Assembly: GCF_963678635.1 (NCBI RefSeq)
Contig: NC_087068.1
Span: 41,689,649-41,753,648, forward strand
DNA: 64,000 bases
Direction: 5' to 3'
Source: Symsagittifera roscoffensis
Taxonomy: Eukaryota; Xenacoelomorpha; Acoela; Convolutidae
This document shows positions 1-11,453 of the stretch, piece by piece. The notes below the pieces were generated by a model. It searched no databases and was not told the origin of the DNA. It was given only the letters and a program-made list of their open reading frames with translations. How positions within the stretch are numbered: position 1 is the stretch's first letter; every line of letters begins with the position of its first letter. Position numbers and translations under genes: made by a program.

Positions 1-639
1 TTGATAGCATGAGCTTTGACATTCGCATAGTAACAAGTTAACACAGTTGATGCAATTATAATTCATCAAATAAACCAAAAAAAAAGTGATTTTATTCAAA
101 AAACATAAAAAAGAGGAAGACTCGATTTTGAGAATTTTTTAATGATTTCTTAAAAGGTAAAAGAGCGGTAAATCCTTCTTTCTTTCGCGAAATTCAAAAG
201 TTGAGATTGTTTCAATAAATTAAAAGGCATTTTTATGCTTATTTGCGTTTGCGTTCATTGACTCTTTACTAACTGCCTGTTGACTATATTTTTCTTTGAA
301 TTTCGAAAACTGCAAATTTTTCAAAAATAAATTGTTTTTATTTCCGTGCTTGTTTTGACTTTTTCCAATATATGTTTAAGTTTTCCAGCAAAATTTTGAA
401 ATTTAAAACCTCTAAATCAACTAATTTTTTGCTGATTCAAGTATCTGTGAAAAATTCGAAAAGCTCAACAAGAACTACAAGGTTTTTTTTTGGTTTGGCG
501 GGTATATGAACGCTGTTGAAACTGTTTTGTGCCAAATCAAAATGCCAGGCTAGTAAAAAACGCCTAATAAATGAAAAATGGTGGCTTAGTGTTGGCTGAA
601 GCGTTGGCTGTGATTCAAGTGTCGTGCAATCGATTACGC
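1..639. other. Non-genic AT-rich DNA
   Basis: No ORF, splice-site pair or repeat that I can support. The stretch is AT-rich with short A and T runs and leads into the tandem array that begins near 640. Confidence 0.5.
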
Positions 640-3380
640 GCCTAGGGTGATATGTGACGGCGAACTGCCGCTTTGTTTTTATATTCAGTTCGACCTTTGT
701 TCAAGTTATTTTTGCTCAAGAACAGCACAAAAAAATTTGCAAAAAATGGTGTAATCTGGCTTAAAAAAACTTCATTTCATTAAATGATTCAGTGATAAGT
801 GGACAAAAATGATATATAACTATTCTCAAATAGAACTAGCAGTCTTTGATACTTCCTCTGCGAGTCGTAGCAACGAAATTTTAATTGCGCTGGATAGTTT
901 GCATCTTTACAAAAAATTAGGAATGCAGTGAAGATAACCTTAAGTTAATAACATCTGGAGTCAATGGGCTTTTTATGTAATGATTGTCATGTAACCTTGA
1001 AACAGTGTATTGTAGTTTGTCATGTAACAATGAAATAGTTATTATATAGCTATTTTATATTAACCTCAGTTTTGATCTGGATGGTCGACATAATGGTCAG
1101 GGTGGTCAAGTTTTTATGTCTGGATGATTTGCTTTGGCCATTCAAGATTAGTTAATTGCATTGATATTAACACATGAGGCTCTGTCTTCTTGTAATTTCA
1201 AAAAATTACATTTTCGCTCAAAGGTTTTGCTAGTTTTTTGAGTGGGTGGGGTGGGCGGTGGGTAAAGGTTTGTTTTTTTGGAAGTTTTTGAAGTATATTA
1301 TACTATAGTTGGTTGAAATAACGAAATGAACAGTGTCAAACCATTATCAGAATCGTGAAAAAGTGCGTAGAAACAACAATATGAAAAAAATTGTTTAAAT
1401 CGAATTATTTAATTCTAAGTCAGTGTTATATGTGACAGCGAATTCCCACTTTGTTTTTATATTCAGTTCCACCTTTGTTCAAATAATTTTGGCTCAAGAA
1501 CAGCACAAACAAATATGAAAAAAATGGTGTAATCTGGCTTCAAAAAAGCTCATTTCATTTTGTCTGGAGGAGTTTTTTTGGCCATCTAAGATTAGTTAAT
1601 TGCATTGATATTAACATATGAGGCTCTGTCTTCTTGTAATTTCAAAAAAATATATTTTCGCCTAAAAGTTTTGCTAGTTTTTTGAGTGGGTGGGGTGGGC
1701 GGTGATTAAAGGTTTGGTTTTTTTTGGAAGTTTTTGAAGTATATTATACTATAGTTGGTTGAAATAACGAAATGAACAGTGTCAAACTATTATCAGAATT
1801 GTGAAAAAGTGCGTAGAAACAACAATAAGAAAAAAATTGTTTAAATCGAATTAATTAATTCTAAAACAGTGTTATATGTGACAGCGAACTCCCACTTTGT
1901 TTTTATATTCAGTTCGACCTTTGTTCAAATAATTTTGGCTCAAGAACAGCACAAACAAATATGAAACAAAATGGTGTAATCTGGCTTCAAAAAAGCTCAT
2001 TTCATTAAATGATTCAGTGATAAGTGAACAAAAAAGATAAATAACTATTCTCAATTAGAACTAGCAGTCTTTGATACTTCCTCTGCGAGTCGTAGCAACG
2101 CAATTTTAATTGCGCTGGATAATTTGCCTCTTTACAAAAAATTAAGATTACAGTGAAGATAACCTTAAGTTGATAACATCTGGAGTCAATGGGCGTTTTA
2201 TGTAATGATTGCCATGTAACGTTGAAATATAGCTATTTTATATTAACCTCAGTTCTGATCAGGTTGGTCGACATAATGGTCAGGGTGGTCAAGTTTTTAT
2301 GTCTGGATGAGTTGCTTTGGCCATCTAAGATTAGTTAATTGCATTGATATTAACATATGAGGCTCTGTCTTCTTGTAATTTCAAAAAATTATATTTTCGC
2401 CTAAAAGTTTTGCTAGTTTTTTGAGTGGGTGGGAGGAGGGGGGGGGGGGGGCGGTGATTAAAGGTTTGATTTTTTTGGAAGTTTTTGAAGTATATTATAC
2501 TCTAGTTGGTTGAAATAACTAAATGAACAGTGTCAAACCATTATCAGAATAGTAAAAAAGTGCGTAGAAACAACAACAGGAAAAAAATTGCTTAATTCGA
2601 AATATTTAATTCTAAAACACTGTTATATGTGACAGCGAACTCCCACTTTGTTTTTGTATTCAGTTCGACCTTTGTTCAAGTAATTTTGGCTCAAGAACAG
2701 AACAAACAAATATGCAAAAAATGGTGTAATCTGACTTTTAAAAAGTTCACTTCATTAATTGATTCAGTGATAAGTGGACAAAAATGATAAATATATATTT
2801 TCAAATAGAATTAGCAGTCTTTGATACTTCCTCTGCAAGTCGTAGCAACGAAATTTTAATTGCGCTGGATATTTTGCATCTTTACAACAAGTTAAGAATG
2901 CAGTGAAGATAACCTTAAGTTAATAACACCTGGGGTCAATGGGCTTTTATGTAATGATTGTCATGTAACATTGAAACACTGTATTGTAGTGTGTCATTTA
3001 ACAGTGAAATAGTTATTATATAGCTATTTTATATTAACCTCAATTCTGATGAGGGTGGTCGACATAATGGTCAGGGTGGTCAAGGTTTTATGTCTGGATG
3101 AGTTGCTTTGGCCAAATAAGATTAGTTAATTGCATTGATACTAACTCATGAGGCTCTGTCTTATTTTTTCGCCTAAAAGTTTTGCTAGTTTTTTGAGTGG
3201 GTGGGGGGGGGCGGTGGGTAAAGGTTTGTTTTTTTAGAAATTTTTGAAGTATATTATACTCTAGTTGGTAGAAATAACGAAATGAACCGTGTCAAACCAT
3301 TATCACAATCGTGAAAAAGTGCGTAGAAACAACAGCAGGAAAGAAATTGCTTAATTCGAATTATTTAGCTCTAAAACAGT
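640..3380. repeat. Direct tandem array, about 4 units of ~750 bp
   Basis: The phrase around ATATGTGACRGCGAA recurs near 648, 1,430, 1,873 and 2,625. The phrase GTGTCAAACCATTATCA (or a one-base variant) recurs near 1,336, 1,783, 2,530 and 3,290, and GTCGTAGCAACG near 866, 2,088 and 2,840. These define four head-to-tail units. The second is only about 440 bp and lacks the middle of the unit; the others are 750-785 bp. A G-run near 2,435-2,452 and shorter G-runs near 1,250, 1,690 and 3,205 mark the same place in each unit. No coding potential is seen. The last part of unit 4 is also the start of the next duplication. Confidence 0.85.
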
Positions 3381-6300
3381 CCAGTGAAAATCAATTTTTT
3401 ACTCCTAAATAGTCTCAAAATTCAAAGAACTCAGTTCAATATTTCTCATAACCGATTTCGCAATTTAAATCAAAGTTCTTTCAAAAAAGGGTTTGTTATG
3501 GAATTTAGATTTAAGTGAAATACAATTGAAATTTTTCTCAGCCTCTGTGGTTTTACCGAAAAACCCAGTTTCTGCTTTTCCAAGGTGCGATAAAGAATAA
3601 TCTTAATAACAGTAGCGGACTTAGGGGGATGCGTTTGGCGGACGCCCTCAAATGGTAGCAGGACTATTAATTCTATTCCAATCTACCCTATGCCATTTTA
3701 ATCTATATCATTTAACCTACGCCAATTCACCTTAATTACCCCACAAATAATTTGTATCATTTATCTCCCTCACCTCGCACCCCAGTACCACCTTGACCTG
3801 GCGCTGGGGGTCTATACTCCCTTTTTGTTCAATTAATGAAAATCATAGTCATTTTGACTTCGCGGTAATTTCAACAACACTTCAAACTCAAGCACATGCA
3901 TTATCCACTAAGCTAGAGCGACTTGCCTATTCTCGATTTTTGCTTGTTTAAGAAAAAGCCACAAGGCAAACTAATATAATCTTGTTAATTTTATTGTTCG
4001 ATCTTGCTTTAAACTCATTTGGTTTTGAACAAGCAAAACTGAAAAACTGAAATACTTTTTTTGAAAAGACAGAATAAATTACTTACTACTATATTATTTT
4101 TTACACCTAGATACTGATATACCTTAATTTTATCTGTGAAAAATAGAAAAATTTTATAAAAAAAAACTAAAATAGTTCATTTTTCGAAGTTTTATTTAAA
4201 AATTCTAGCAGTTTTTGCGAAATTTTCTAAGCCGAGCGAAAAAACTTTGCATTTCTCAAAAAATGAAGGAAAAATTTTAAGTACTTACTGTAATTTTTTA
4301 GATGAAAAACCCACGAATTTTGTAACCTTGATGTACGGGGCTAATTGTCTGTCAGGTTTCATTTTTTTTTTGTTTCAACTCCTGAGTCAAACAAGATTTT
4401 GTTTTCAACGTTTATTTTTCCCACAACGAATGAAAACAATTTATGATCACAAGGAGATTTTTTTGAGTTGTGAAAATTGTTTGTTTGTGTTACTTTTTTT
4501 CTCCAGTATATTTTGTTTCGCATTCTTCGAAGAGCTTGAGGAAGTTGTGATTGCTTTAATTACAGGGTAAAAATGCGTATTGTAAATTGGTATAAAGTAA
4601 AATGGAACATAGGGTAAGATAGTATAGGACCTCAAACCAACCTCCATCAGGGACCTTTTCTCCTAACTACCCAAAACGCCCCATTTTTGGTACTATTTTT
4701 GTAGAATTCTAAATCCTCCACTGATTTCAGGCCTTTTTATATGTATAATTGTACAAAAAACTAGAGCAAAAAGGTTTCAATTACAAGAAAACAAAAATTG
4801 ATGGAGAACTGAGTTTCAAGAACAAACTGATGCACTCTATCGATCAACAATTTAAGTTTGAAAAAAGTCCAATCCAGAAAACTAACAGCACTAGGGACAT
4901 TACTGTTTACAAAAAGCAGTCTCGAAGGCCATATTTGGTCATCTAATGATAATAGGGTGAAGTTTCAAAAATGCTGAAAAAAAAAGGATCTAAGAAGACA
5001 CAAAAACTGCAAAGAAGTAATGGCAAACTTTATCAGGAAGATAAGAACATTCGCTACTTTGTTCGGAAATGTTTGTAATTAAACGAGGATAGCCATTACA
5101 GTGAAAAGTAGCACAGAATGTTCCGACTCTAATCATACGAAAGTACACAAAATTTTTCAAATTATCGTCGTTTTTTGAAGTATATTATACTCTAGTTGGT
5201 AGAAATAACGAAATGAACCGTGTCAAACCATTATCAGAATCGTGAAAAAGTGCGTAGAAACAACAGCAGGAAAGAAATTGCTTAATTCGAATTATTTAGT
5301 TCTAAAACAGTCCAGTGAAAATCAATTTTTTACTCCTAAATAGTCTCAAAATTCAAAGAACTCAGTTCAATATTTCTCATAACCGATTTCGCAATTTAAA
5401 TCAAAGTTCTTTCAAAAAAGGGTTTGTTATGGAATTTAGATTTAAGTGAAATACAATTGAAATTTTTCTCAGCCTCTGTGGTTTTACCGAAAAACCCAGT
5501 TTCTGCTTTTCCAAGGTGCGATAAAGAATAATCTTAATAACAGTAGCGGACTTAGGGGGATGCGTTTGGCGGACGCCCTCAAATGGTAGCAGGACTATTA
5601 ATTCTATTCCAATCTACCCTATGCCATTTTACCCTATATCATTTAACCTACGCCAATTCACCTTAATTACCCCACAAATAATTTGTATCATTTATCTCCC
5701 TCACCTCGCACCCCAGTACCACCTTGACCTGGCGCTGGGGGTCTATACTCCCTTTTTGTTCAATTAATGAAAATCATAGTCATTTAGACTTCGCGGTAAT
5801 TTCAACAACACTTCAAACTCAAGCACATGCATTATCCACTATGCTAGAGCGACTTGCCTATTCTCGATTTTTGCTTGTTTAAGAAAAAGCCACAAGGCAA
5901 ACTAATATAATCTTGTTAATTTTATTGTTCGATCTTGCTTTAAACTCATTTGGTTTTGAACAAGCAAAACTGAAAAACTGAAATACTTTTTTTGAAAAGA
6001 CAGAATAAATTACTTACTACTATGTTATTTTTTACACCTAGATACTGATATACCTTGATTTTATCTGTGAAAAATAGAAAAATTTGATAAAAAAAACTAA
6101 AATAGTTCATTTTTCGAAGTTTTATTTAAAAATTCTAGCAGTTTTTGCGAAATTTTCTAAGCCGAGCGAAAAAACTTTGCATTTCTCAAAAAATGAAGGA
6201 AAAATTTTAAGTACTTACTGTAATTTTTTAGATGAAAAACCCACGAATTTTGTAACCTTGATGTACGGGGCTAATTGTCTGTCAGGTTTCATTTTTTTTT

Positions 6301-7104
6301 GTTTCAACTCCTGAGTCAAACAAGATTTTGTTTTCAACGTTTATTTTTCCCACAACGAATGAAAACAATTTATGATCACAAGGAGATTTTTTTGAGTTGT
6401 GAAAATTGTTTGTTTGTGTTACTTTTTTTCTCCAGTATATTTTGTTTCGCATTCTTCGAAGAGCTTGAGGAAGTTGTAATTGCTTTAATTACAGGGTAAA
6501 AATGCGTATTGTAAATTGGTATAAAGTAAAATGGAACATAGGGTAAGATAGTATAGGACCTCAAACCAACCTCCATCAGGGACCTTTTCTCCTAACTACC
6601 CAAAACGCCCCATTTTTGGTACTATTTTCGTAGAATTCTAAATCCTCCACTGATTTCAGGCCTTTTTATATGTATAATTGTACAAAAAACTAGAGCAAAA
6701 AGGTTTCAATTACAAGAAAACAAAAATTGATGGAGAACTGAGTTTCAAGAACAAACTGATGCACTCTATCGATCAACAATTTAAGTTTGAAAAAGTCCAA
6801 TCCAGAAAACTAACAGCACTAGGGACATTACTGTTTACAAAAAGCAGTCTCGAAGGCCATATTTGGTCATCTAATGATAATAGGGTGAAGTTTCAAAAAT
6901 GCTGAAAAAAAAAGGATCTAAGAAGACACAAAAACTGCAAAGAAGTAATGGCAAACTTTATCAGGAAGATAAGAACATTCGCTACTTTGTTCGGAAATGT
7001 TTGTAATTAAACGAGGATAGCCATTACAGTGAAAAGTAGCACAGAATGTTCCGACTCTAATCATACGAAAGTACACAAAATTTTTCAAATTATCGTCGTT
7101 TTTT
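3246..7104. repeat. Tandem duplication, two 1.93-kb units
   Basis: 3,246-5,176 and 5,177-7,104 are nearly identical direct copies; every matching landmark is offset by 1,929-1,931 bp. The units differ only by scattered single-base changes and small indels in T or A runs, so the duplication is recent or has been homogenised. The duplication starts inside a unit of the upstream ~750-bp array, so the longer unit arose by capturing part of that array. Short ORFs here (up to 107 codons) appear in both copies but resemble no protein I know and are AT-driven. Confidence 0.9.
3720..3935 (-). repeat. Possible tRNA-derived SINE fragment
   Basis: On the minus strand TAGCTTAGTGG (plus 3,905-3,915) matches the A-box pattern of a tRNA gene, in a setting like a tRNA D-arm. 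A clear B box is not visible downstream and no cloverleaf closes, so this is not called a tRNA gene. The same segment recurs in the second 1.93-kb unit near 5,837 with one change in the A box. Confidence 0.2.
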
Positions 7105-7579
7105 GTGAGGTGTATTATATAGAATCTGAACGAAAATTAAGCTCTACGCAAATGGGACTTTCAGAATCAAATAGATCATTTGGAAAACAGTTTTCCTTAA
7201 AAATGTCTAAAAAATAAAAAAAAAACGTCGGAAACAATGATTTTTTTTGAATTTTCAAAAATTTGGATTCTCAAAATGGCGCAAAATTTTTTTAAAGCCG
7301 GTAAAAGAGAAACAGAAACTTAATCAAGGTTTTTAATTGATGACCAATGAACTAAGAAGGGATGAAGCATAATGAGCACACGCCAAAATTCCTAAAACAA
7401 AAAACCAATTGAATATCAAAAAACTTTTACATAATTTTAAAGGGGACTGTAAATTGACTGAAATTGAGCAAATGATTAGCAAGTTAAATTTGAGCAAGGT
7501 AGACGCTTTCATTTTAACTTGAATTTTTAACATATCGAAAATGATACAAGTGAGTGATATAGAACGTTAAATTTAAAAC
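7105..7579. other. Non-genic flank left of the giant retroelement
   Basis: AT-rich sequence after the 1.93-kb duplication. It does not match the LTR or leader of the retroelement, so it is probably the original insertion flank. No gene is supported. Confidence 0.5.
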
Positions 7580-7779
7580 NNNNNNNNNNNNNNNNNNNNN
7601 NNNNNNNNNNNNNNNNNNNNNNNNNNNNNNNNNNNNNNNNNNNNNNNNNNNNNNNNNNNNNNNNNNNNNNNNNNNNNNNNNNNNNNNNNNNNNNNNNNNN
7701 NNNNNNNNNNNNNNNNNNNNNNNNNNNNNNNNNNNNNNNNNNNNNNNNNNNNNNNNNNNNNNNNNNNNNNNNNNNNNNN
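7580..7779. other. Assembly gap of 200 N
   Basis: Exactly 200 N, which looks like a placeholder length. The gap removes the outer edge of the left LTR, so the element end, any target-site duplication and the full LTR length cannot be read. Confidence 0.99.
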
Positions 7780-8988
7780 ATAGTGAATCGACGTTTGAGG
7801 TCGTTAGACACTTGCTAAGTGGGTGGGGGAGAACAAAATTGTTCTTTTTGATCCAAGGATTGGCCTTGATGATCAAGTTTTAAATTTAGTGAAATAGAAA
7901 TTAATTAAGATCCAAGGATAAGCCTTGATGATCTGATTTTAAAATTAAGTGAATTTAAGTTTAAAATGGTTTAAATTTATTTAAGAAAAAGATTTAGTTT
8001 TTTAATGATATTAGTGAGCTTATGATTGCTGTTATGTTTAGGTGATGAAGCTGGGACAACAAATGATTTTATGATTACTAACAATTTATTGTCATTCTAC
8101 TAATTTTTGTTTTTATTTTCAATAAATATTTTCCAAACATGTTTATATAAGACTGCAGATTTTAAGAAAACGATCTGAGATCTTTTTATCAATCGTTATT
8201 GTATATTAATAATTTTATTTAGCGCCTGTAATGATCATGAAGTTTTGACTTCAAAATTTATGTTTGCAAATGAAAATCTAAATTCATTGCTAATAGGATT
8301 CTAATATAAAAGTTTGTGTTGGCTTTTGCCGTACAATCATATAACTATATGGTAAGTTTCTACATTGTCGTATGTCGTTTCTTGTTCGAGGTCTTCTTGC
8401 GATTCCGGGTAGTTCTGCTATCGTTCGGAATATCGGCTCTGATCTATTGAGTCGTAGAGACATTTCGAATAAATTATCGTCGTATAACATTTTAAAAATG
8501 TTTTGTCTAAATTCTAATCTATTTTTTTGGTTGAATCTAAGCTGTTAAGGTCTATTCGAGACTTATGGTCGCACCAGATGAGTTAGGACCGATGTGGTTA
8601 ACTCATAGAGTAATTTCGGATAGGGTACACCGTCTGCTCGTCACGCTATCTTATTTTCGGCCGGATAGATTCGTGCAACTTCTTAGTCTAATACCGATCC
8701 TAATCTTACTCTTATACTTACTAGTCTCAGGGTGTTTAACTAGTCTCTGCTAGGCTCAATAGATCTAGGGTATACTGGTTTGTTGCGGCTGCTGAAGTTC
8801 TCTCGGAGAGACAACTAATTTCTAAGTTAAATTCAAATCTCTCTGGTGCTGAAATTACAAGTAATTTCAGCACTTACAAATAAGTGGGTTGTTAGTTAGA
8901 TGGATCATGATTGGTTAAAACTAAATACTTTACAGTGGTAAAATATCTAATTTATCCAATCATAAAATATAGTTTAGATCAGGTTCCA
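7780..8988 (-). repeat. 3' LTR of the giant element (outer edge lost in gap)
   Basis: Direct copy of 30,521-31,732. In element direction it begins TGGAACC at 8,988. At least 1,209 bp are present; the U5 end lies in the N gap. It contains a perfect 13-bp inverted repeat, a TATA-like TATAAGAG (plus 8,709-8,716), CCAAT-like motifs on both strands near 8,910-8,965 and an AATAAA-type signal on the minus strand near 8,215-8,222. A short frame (8,290-8,490, minus) is kept in both LTRs but resembles nothing known. Confidence 0.92.
8846..8873. promoter_or_regulatory. Perfect inverted repeat in 3' LTR
   Basis: GTGCTGAAATTAC, two spacer bases, then its exact reverse complement. It is the same in the other LTR. 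As RNA it would form a 13-bp stem with too small a loop, so a DNA-level dimer-binding site in U3 is as likely as an RNA hairpin. Confidence 0.6.
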
Positions 8989-10535
8989 CCCATCCGGGTT
9001 TTACAGAGTTTTTTAGAATTATCTTTCTGCAATTCAAAGGATGGATGATGAACGTTGGTATTGGGCGAACATCGTATCTTCGTGTATCTTCTTGTGACAA
9101 CGACTGTGTTTCCCAACGAAATCAATCTGATTTCAAAATGGTTTACTATGACGGGTTTTTCTGTATTATGTAGAGAACTTGTTTTGTGTTCAGCCGCGTC
9201 TGGGAATGGCGTGGAGATTGTGCGTGGAGGGGATGCCTTGTAACTCGGATCTGTACGTATACTTGAACATCGAGGTGGTCATTGGTCTAGTTCAATGAAG
9301 TCCTTTTCTGCGAAGTCAAGTCGTACTCTAAATCCTTTGAGTTGTGATTGTGGGCGGCATATTGATTGTAGTTGGCCATTCTTTCTCGAGTGTAGTAGGG
9401 TCGTTTTGTCTTTGGATGTTCGTCCTTGGTGTTGTATTCTGATCTATATATTGCATAATGTAATTTACATTTTATAAAACTTTTATTAGTTTAATATTTT
9501 TTAATTATGATTTTAGTTAGTTGTTTTCACAAAAGCTTTTTGTTTTAGTTCAGTTATTTTGAAGAGTTACTCACCCTTGAGTACCTCCTATTAAAAATAG
9601 GAGTGTGGTCACAAAGCGTGGATGTAGCGCGGTGGGTTAGGCCGGCTATAGAGTATGCTCAGGACGTCCTCTCTGGTGGGTTAGGCCAGGAGTGGGAGTA
9701 TGATTTCGTGCGGTTTCTGTGAGAGGTCCTGTTATGTGATAACGTTTTATGTTGAGCTTATGGTGGTCTTTCTTATGTTCCGTTGGTTGTGTCCTTTTTT
9801 CAAAAATCAAATTGTTTTTGTTATGGGTTTGTCTTTCGACTTTTTTGTGTTTTATTATTTCTTTCTTAGACTTTATAATAGTCTTCAAAAGAATAAATTA
9901 TCCAGTTTTAAACTGGGTTAATCCGGTTTGGGTACCGTTGGTTTTCTTTTCTTAGTCATGCTGTTATTTTATGATTTTTGGTGTTTAGTAAGCTGCGTTG
10001 GTTAGTTTGGTTTAGTATATAATTCCTTTCCAACCGGGTTAAAGGAAAGTTTGAAACTTGTTATTGTACGTTAGAGTTGTTGAGTGTGAAAACTTGAAAC
10101 TAAAATTCATTATTTAAACAAATCTTTGTGGGCGAGTTGTGCGAGTTTGGATAGAATTCTTGTGCGAGTGAATGAAAATATCAAAAGGTTAGTACTGCAT
10201 TTTTACTTTATCAATTTACTACATAGAATTTTAATTTTACTGCTAGTTTTGGGGAAAAGTTAAGTTACAAATTTTCATTATTATGAAATTTACTGCTTTT
10301 GGGAAAACAATTTATAAATTAATTTACTTCATTTGATATAAATTTTATCAAATTATTTTGTGGAGAATATTAATGAAGTTTAGAATAAATTTAACAAGTT
10401 TTTATTTTGTTTTTCTTGTTTTTTCCAGATGATCGTGGTGTGAAGACTAAAAATCTAAAAGAAACATAAGTAAAGAATGGTTAGTGTTTATTTTAAATTT
10501 ATTAGTGAAGAATATGTATAAATTTTACTTACCTG
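8989..10535 (-). other. 3' noncoding region of giant element with splice-like signals
   Basis: 1.5 kb between the last ORF and the 3' LTR with no convincing coding frame; an 80-codon minus frame (9,646-9,888) is His/Lys/Thr-rich and unsupported. On the minus strand the stop of the last ORF is followed directly by a consensus donor CAG|GTAAGT (about 10,524-10,532). On the plus strand a donor AAAAG|GTTAGT near 10,187 and a strong pyrimidine tract ending in CCAG near 10,430 would bound an antisense intron. The LTR-proximal end near 8,989-9,000 is a weak polypurine tract at best. Confidence 0.45.
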
Positions 10536-11450
10536 TTAGTCGTCGGGGACAAAACCGTGGGGGAAGATGTCGTGTATTATTTCTGAATTTGTTAGTAATT
10601 TTGCTAGTATGCGAATGATGTTTTTAGTTTGAAGCAGTGGCCAAAGCAATTGAAGTGCTTTAATAGTTTTTAGTTCTTCGGTGTCAACTGCAAACTCATA
10701 AGGTGTGTTTTGAATGAGATTATATATTTTGTGACTGTATTTAGTGTTATGGATGAATTCTAATATAGGGATTTCTATAGGTTGGATAAATTCATGTGGG
10801 ATAAGGAAGGGTCTGGATTCTTCTGCATTAAAGGTCTTCGTGATGGGACAAAATATATACATTTGTGTTATTGGTTCATAGTTGCGGAGGATGCCGTGGA
10901 CGTTAGTGTCTTTTATGCAATATGTGAAATTTAGAAAAAATGGCGAAGTGTACTTTGAATTAAGAAATTGAAAACGGTGGTGTGGTTGTCTTGATGGAGT
11001 GTGGAGATCAAAATGATTTTGTATGAAGCGATAATACGTATATGTGTGGGTTTGTTTAGTGCGTAACATAATGCCGTGTGAGCAGTGCAAATCGCGTTCA
11101 TGTGGTGCAAGGAAGTGGAAGGTTAGTGAAAATAATTGAAATTTTTCTTTAAAACTTTCATAAGCTTGCATGTCGGTTAGTGCTTCAGAGATGATGTGAT
11201 CAAATTTTCGATCAAATATATTGAGTGTAAATACATATGGTGTTTTGATGAAAAAATTTTCTGTTAGTTGTGGGTTAGCGAAGCGGTCGTCATCTAAAAA
11301 ATGGTCTTGGTTAGATCGGATGATATTATGATCGTAATATTCTAGCGTAAATTCGTTAGCTCGGGGTGCAGTGTATGTTTTTAGTGATTTTTTATATCCT
11401 ATATAAGTAAATTGTCTGTGCGTTAATGGTGTGGTGAGTCGATATAGCAT
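10536..11450 (-). CDS. Accessory ORF D of giant element, unknown function
   Basis: 304 codons starting with ATG, rich in His, Phe, Tyr, Thr and Asn. I recognise no domain. There is no signal peptide and no clear membrane segment; the protein looks globular and soluble, and the C-terminal ~60 residues are predicted-helix-like with Leu/Ile spacing. It is in the same reading frame as ORF C upstream, from which it is separated by one TAA (11,454-11,456) and one further codon, so C and D may be one ~596-codon gene with a nonsense mutation. It sits downstream of env, where retroviruses often carry regulatory genes; that role is inference. Confidence 0.6.
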   Translation of the reverse strand: MLYRLTTPLTHRQFTYIGYKKSLKTYTAPRANEFTLEYYDHNIIRSNQDHFLDDDRFANPQLTENFFIKTPYVFTLNIFDRKFDHIISEALTDMQAYESFKEKFQLFSLTFHFLAPHERDLHCSHGIMLRTKQTHTYTYYRFIQNHFDLHTPSRQPHHRFQFLNSKYTSPFFLNFTYCIKDTNVHGILRNYEPITQMYIFCPITKTFNAEESRPFLIPHEFIQPIEIPILEFIHNTKYSHKIYNLIQNTPYEFAVDTEELKTIKALQLLWPLLQTKNIIRILAKLLTNSEIIHDIFPHGFVPDD

Positions 11451-11453
11451 ATC

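Noticed and set aside
3890-3935. tRNA gene
   Set aside because: Only an A-box match; no acceptor stem, anticodon loop or B box closes.
4247-4570. 107-codon frame in the 1.93-kb duplicate
   Set aside because: Broken differently in the second copy (6,084-6,499), Phe-rich, no family signal.
7514-7876. Frames running through the N gap
   Set aside because: They exist only because N is not a stop.
8290-8490. Short ORF in the LTR as a gene
   Set aside because: Seen in both LTRs, but they are near-identical by descent, so openness is no independent evidence.
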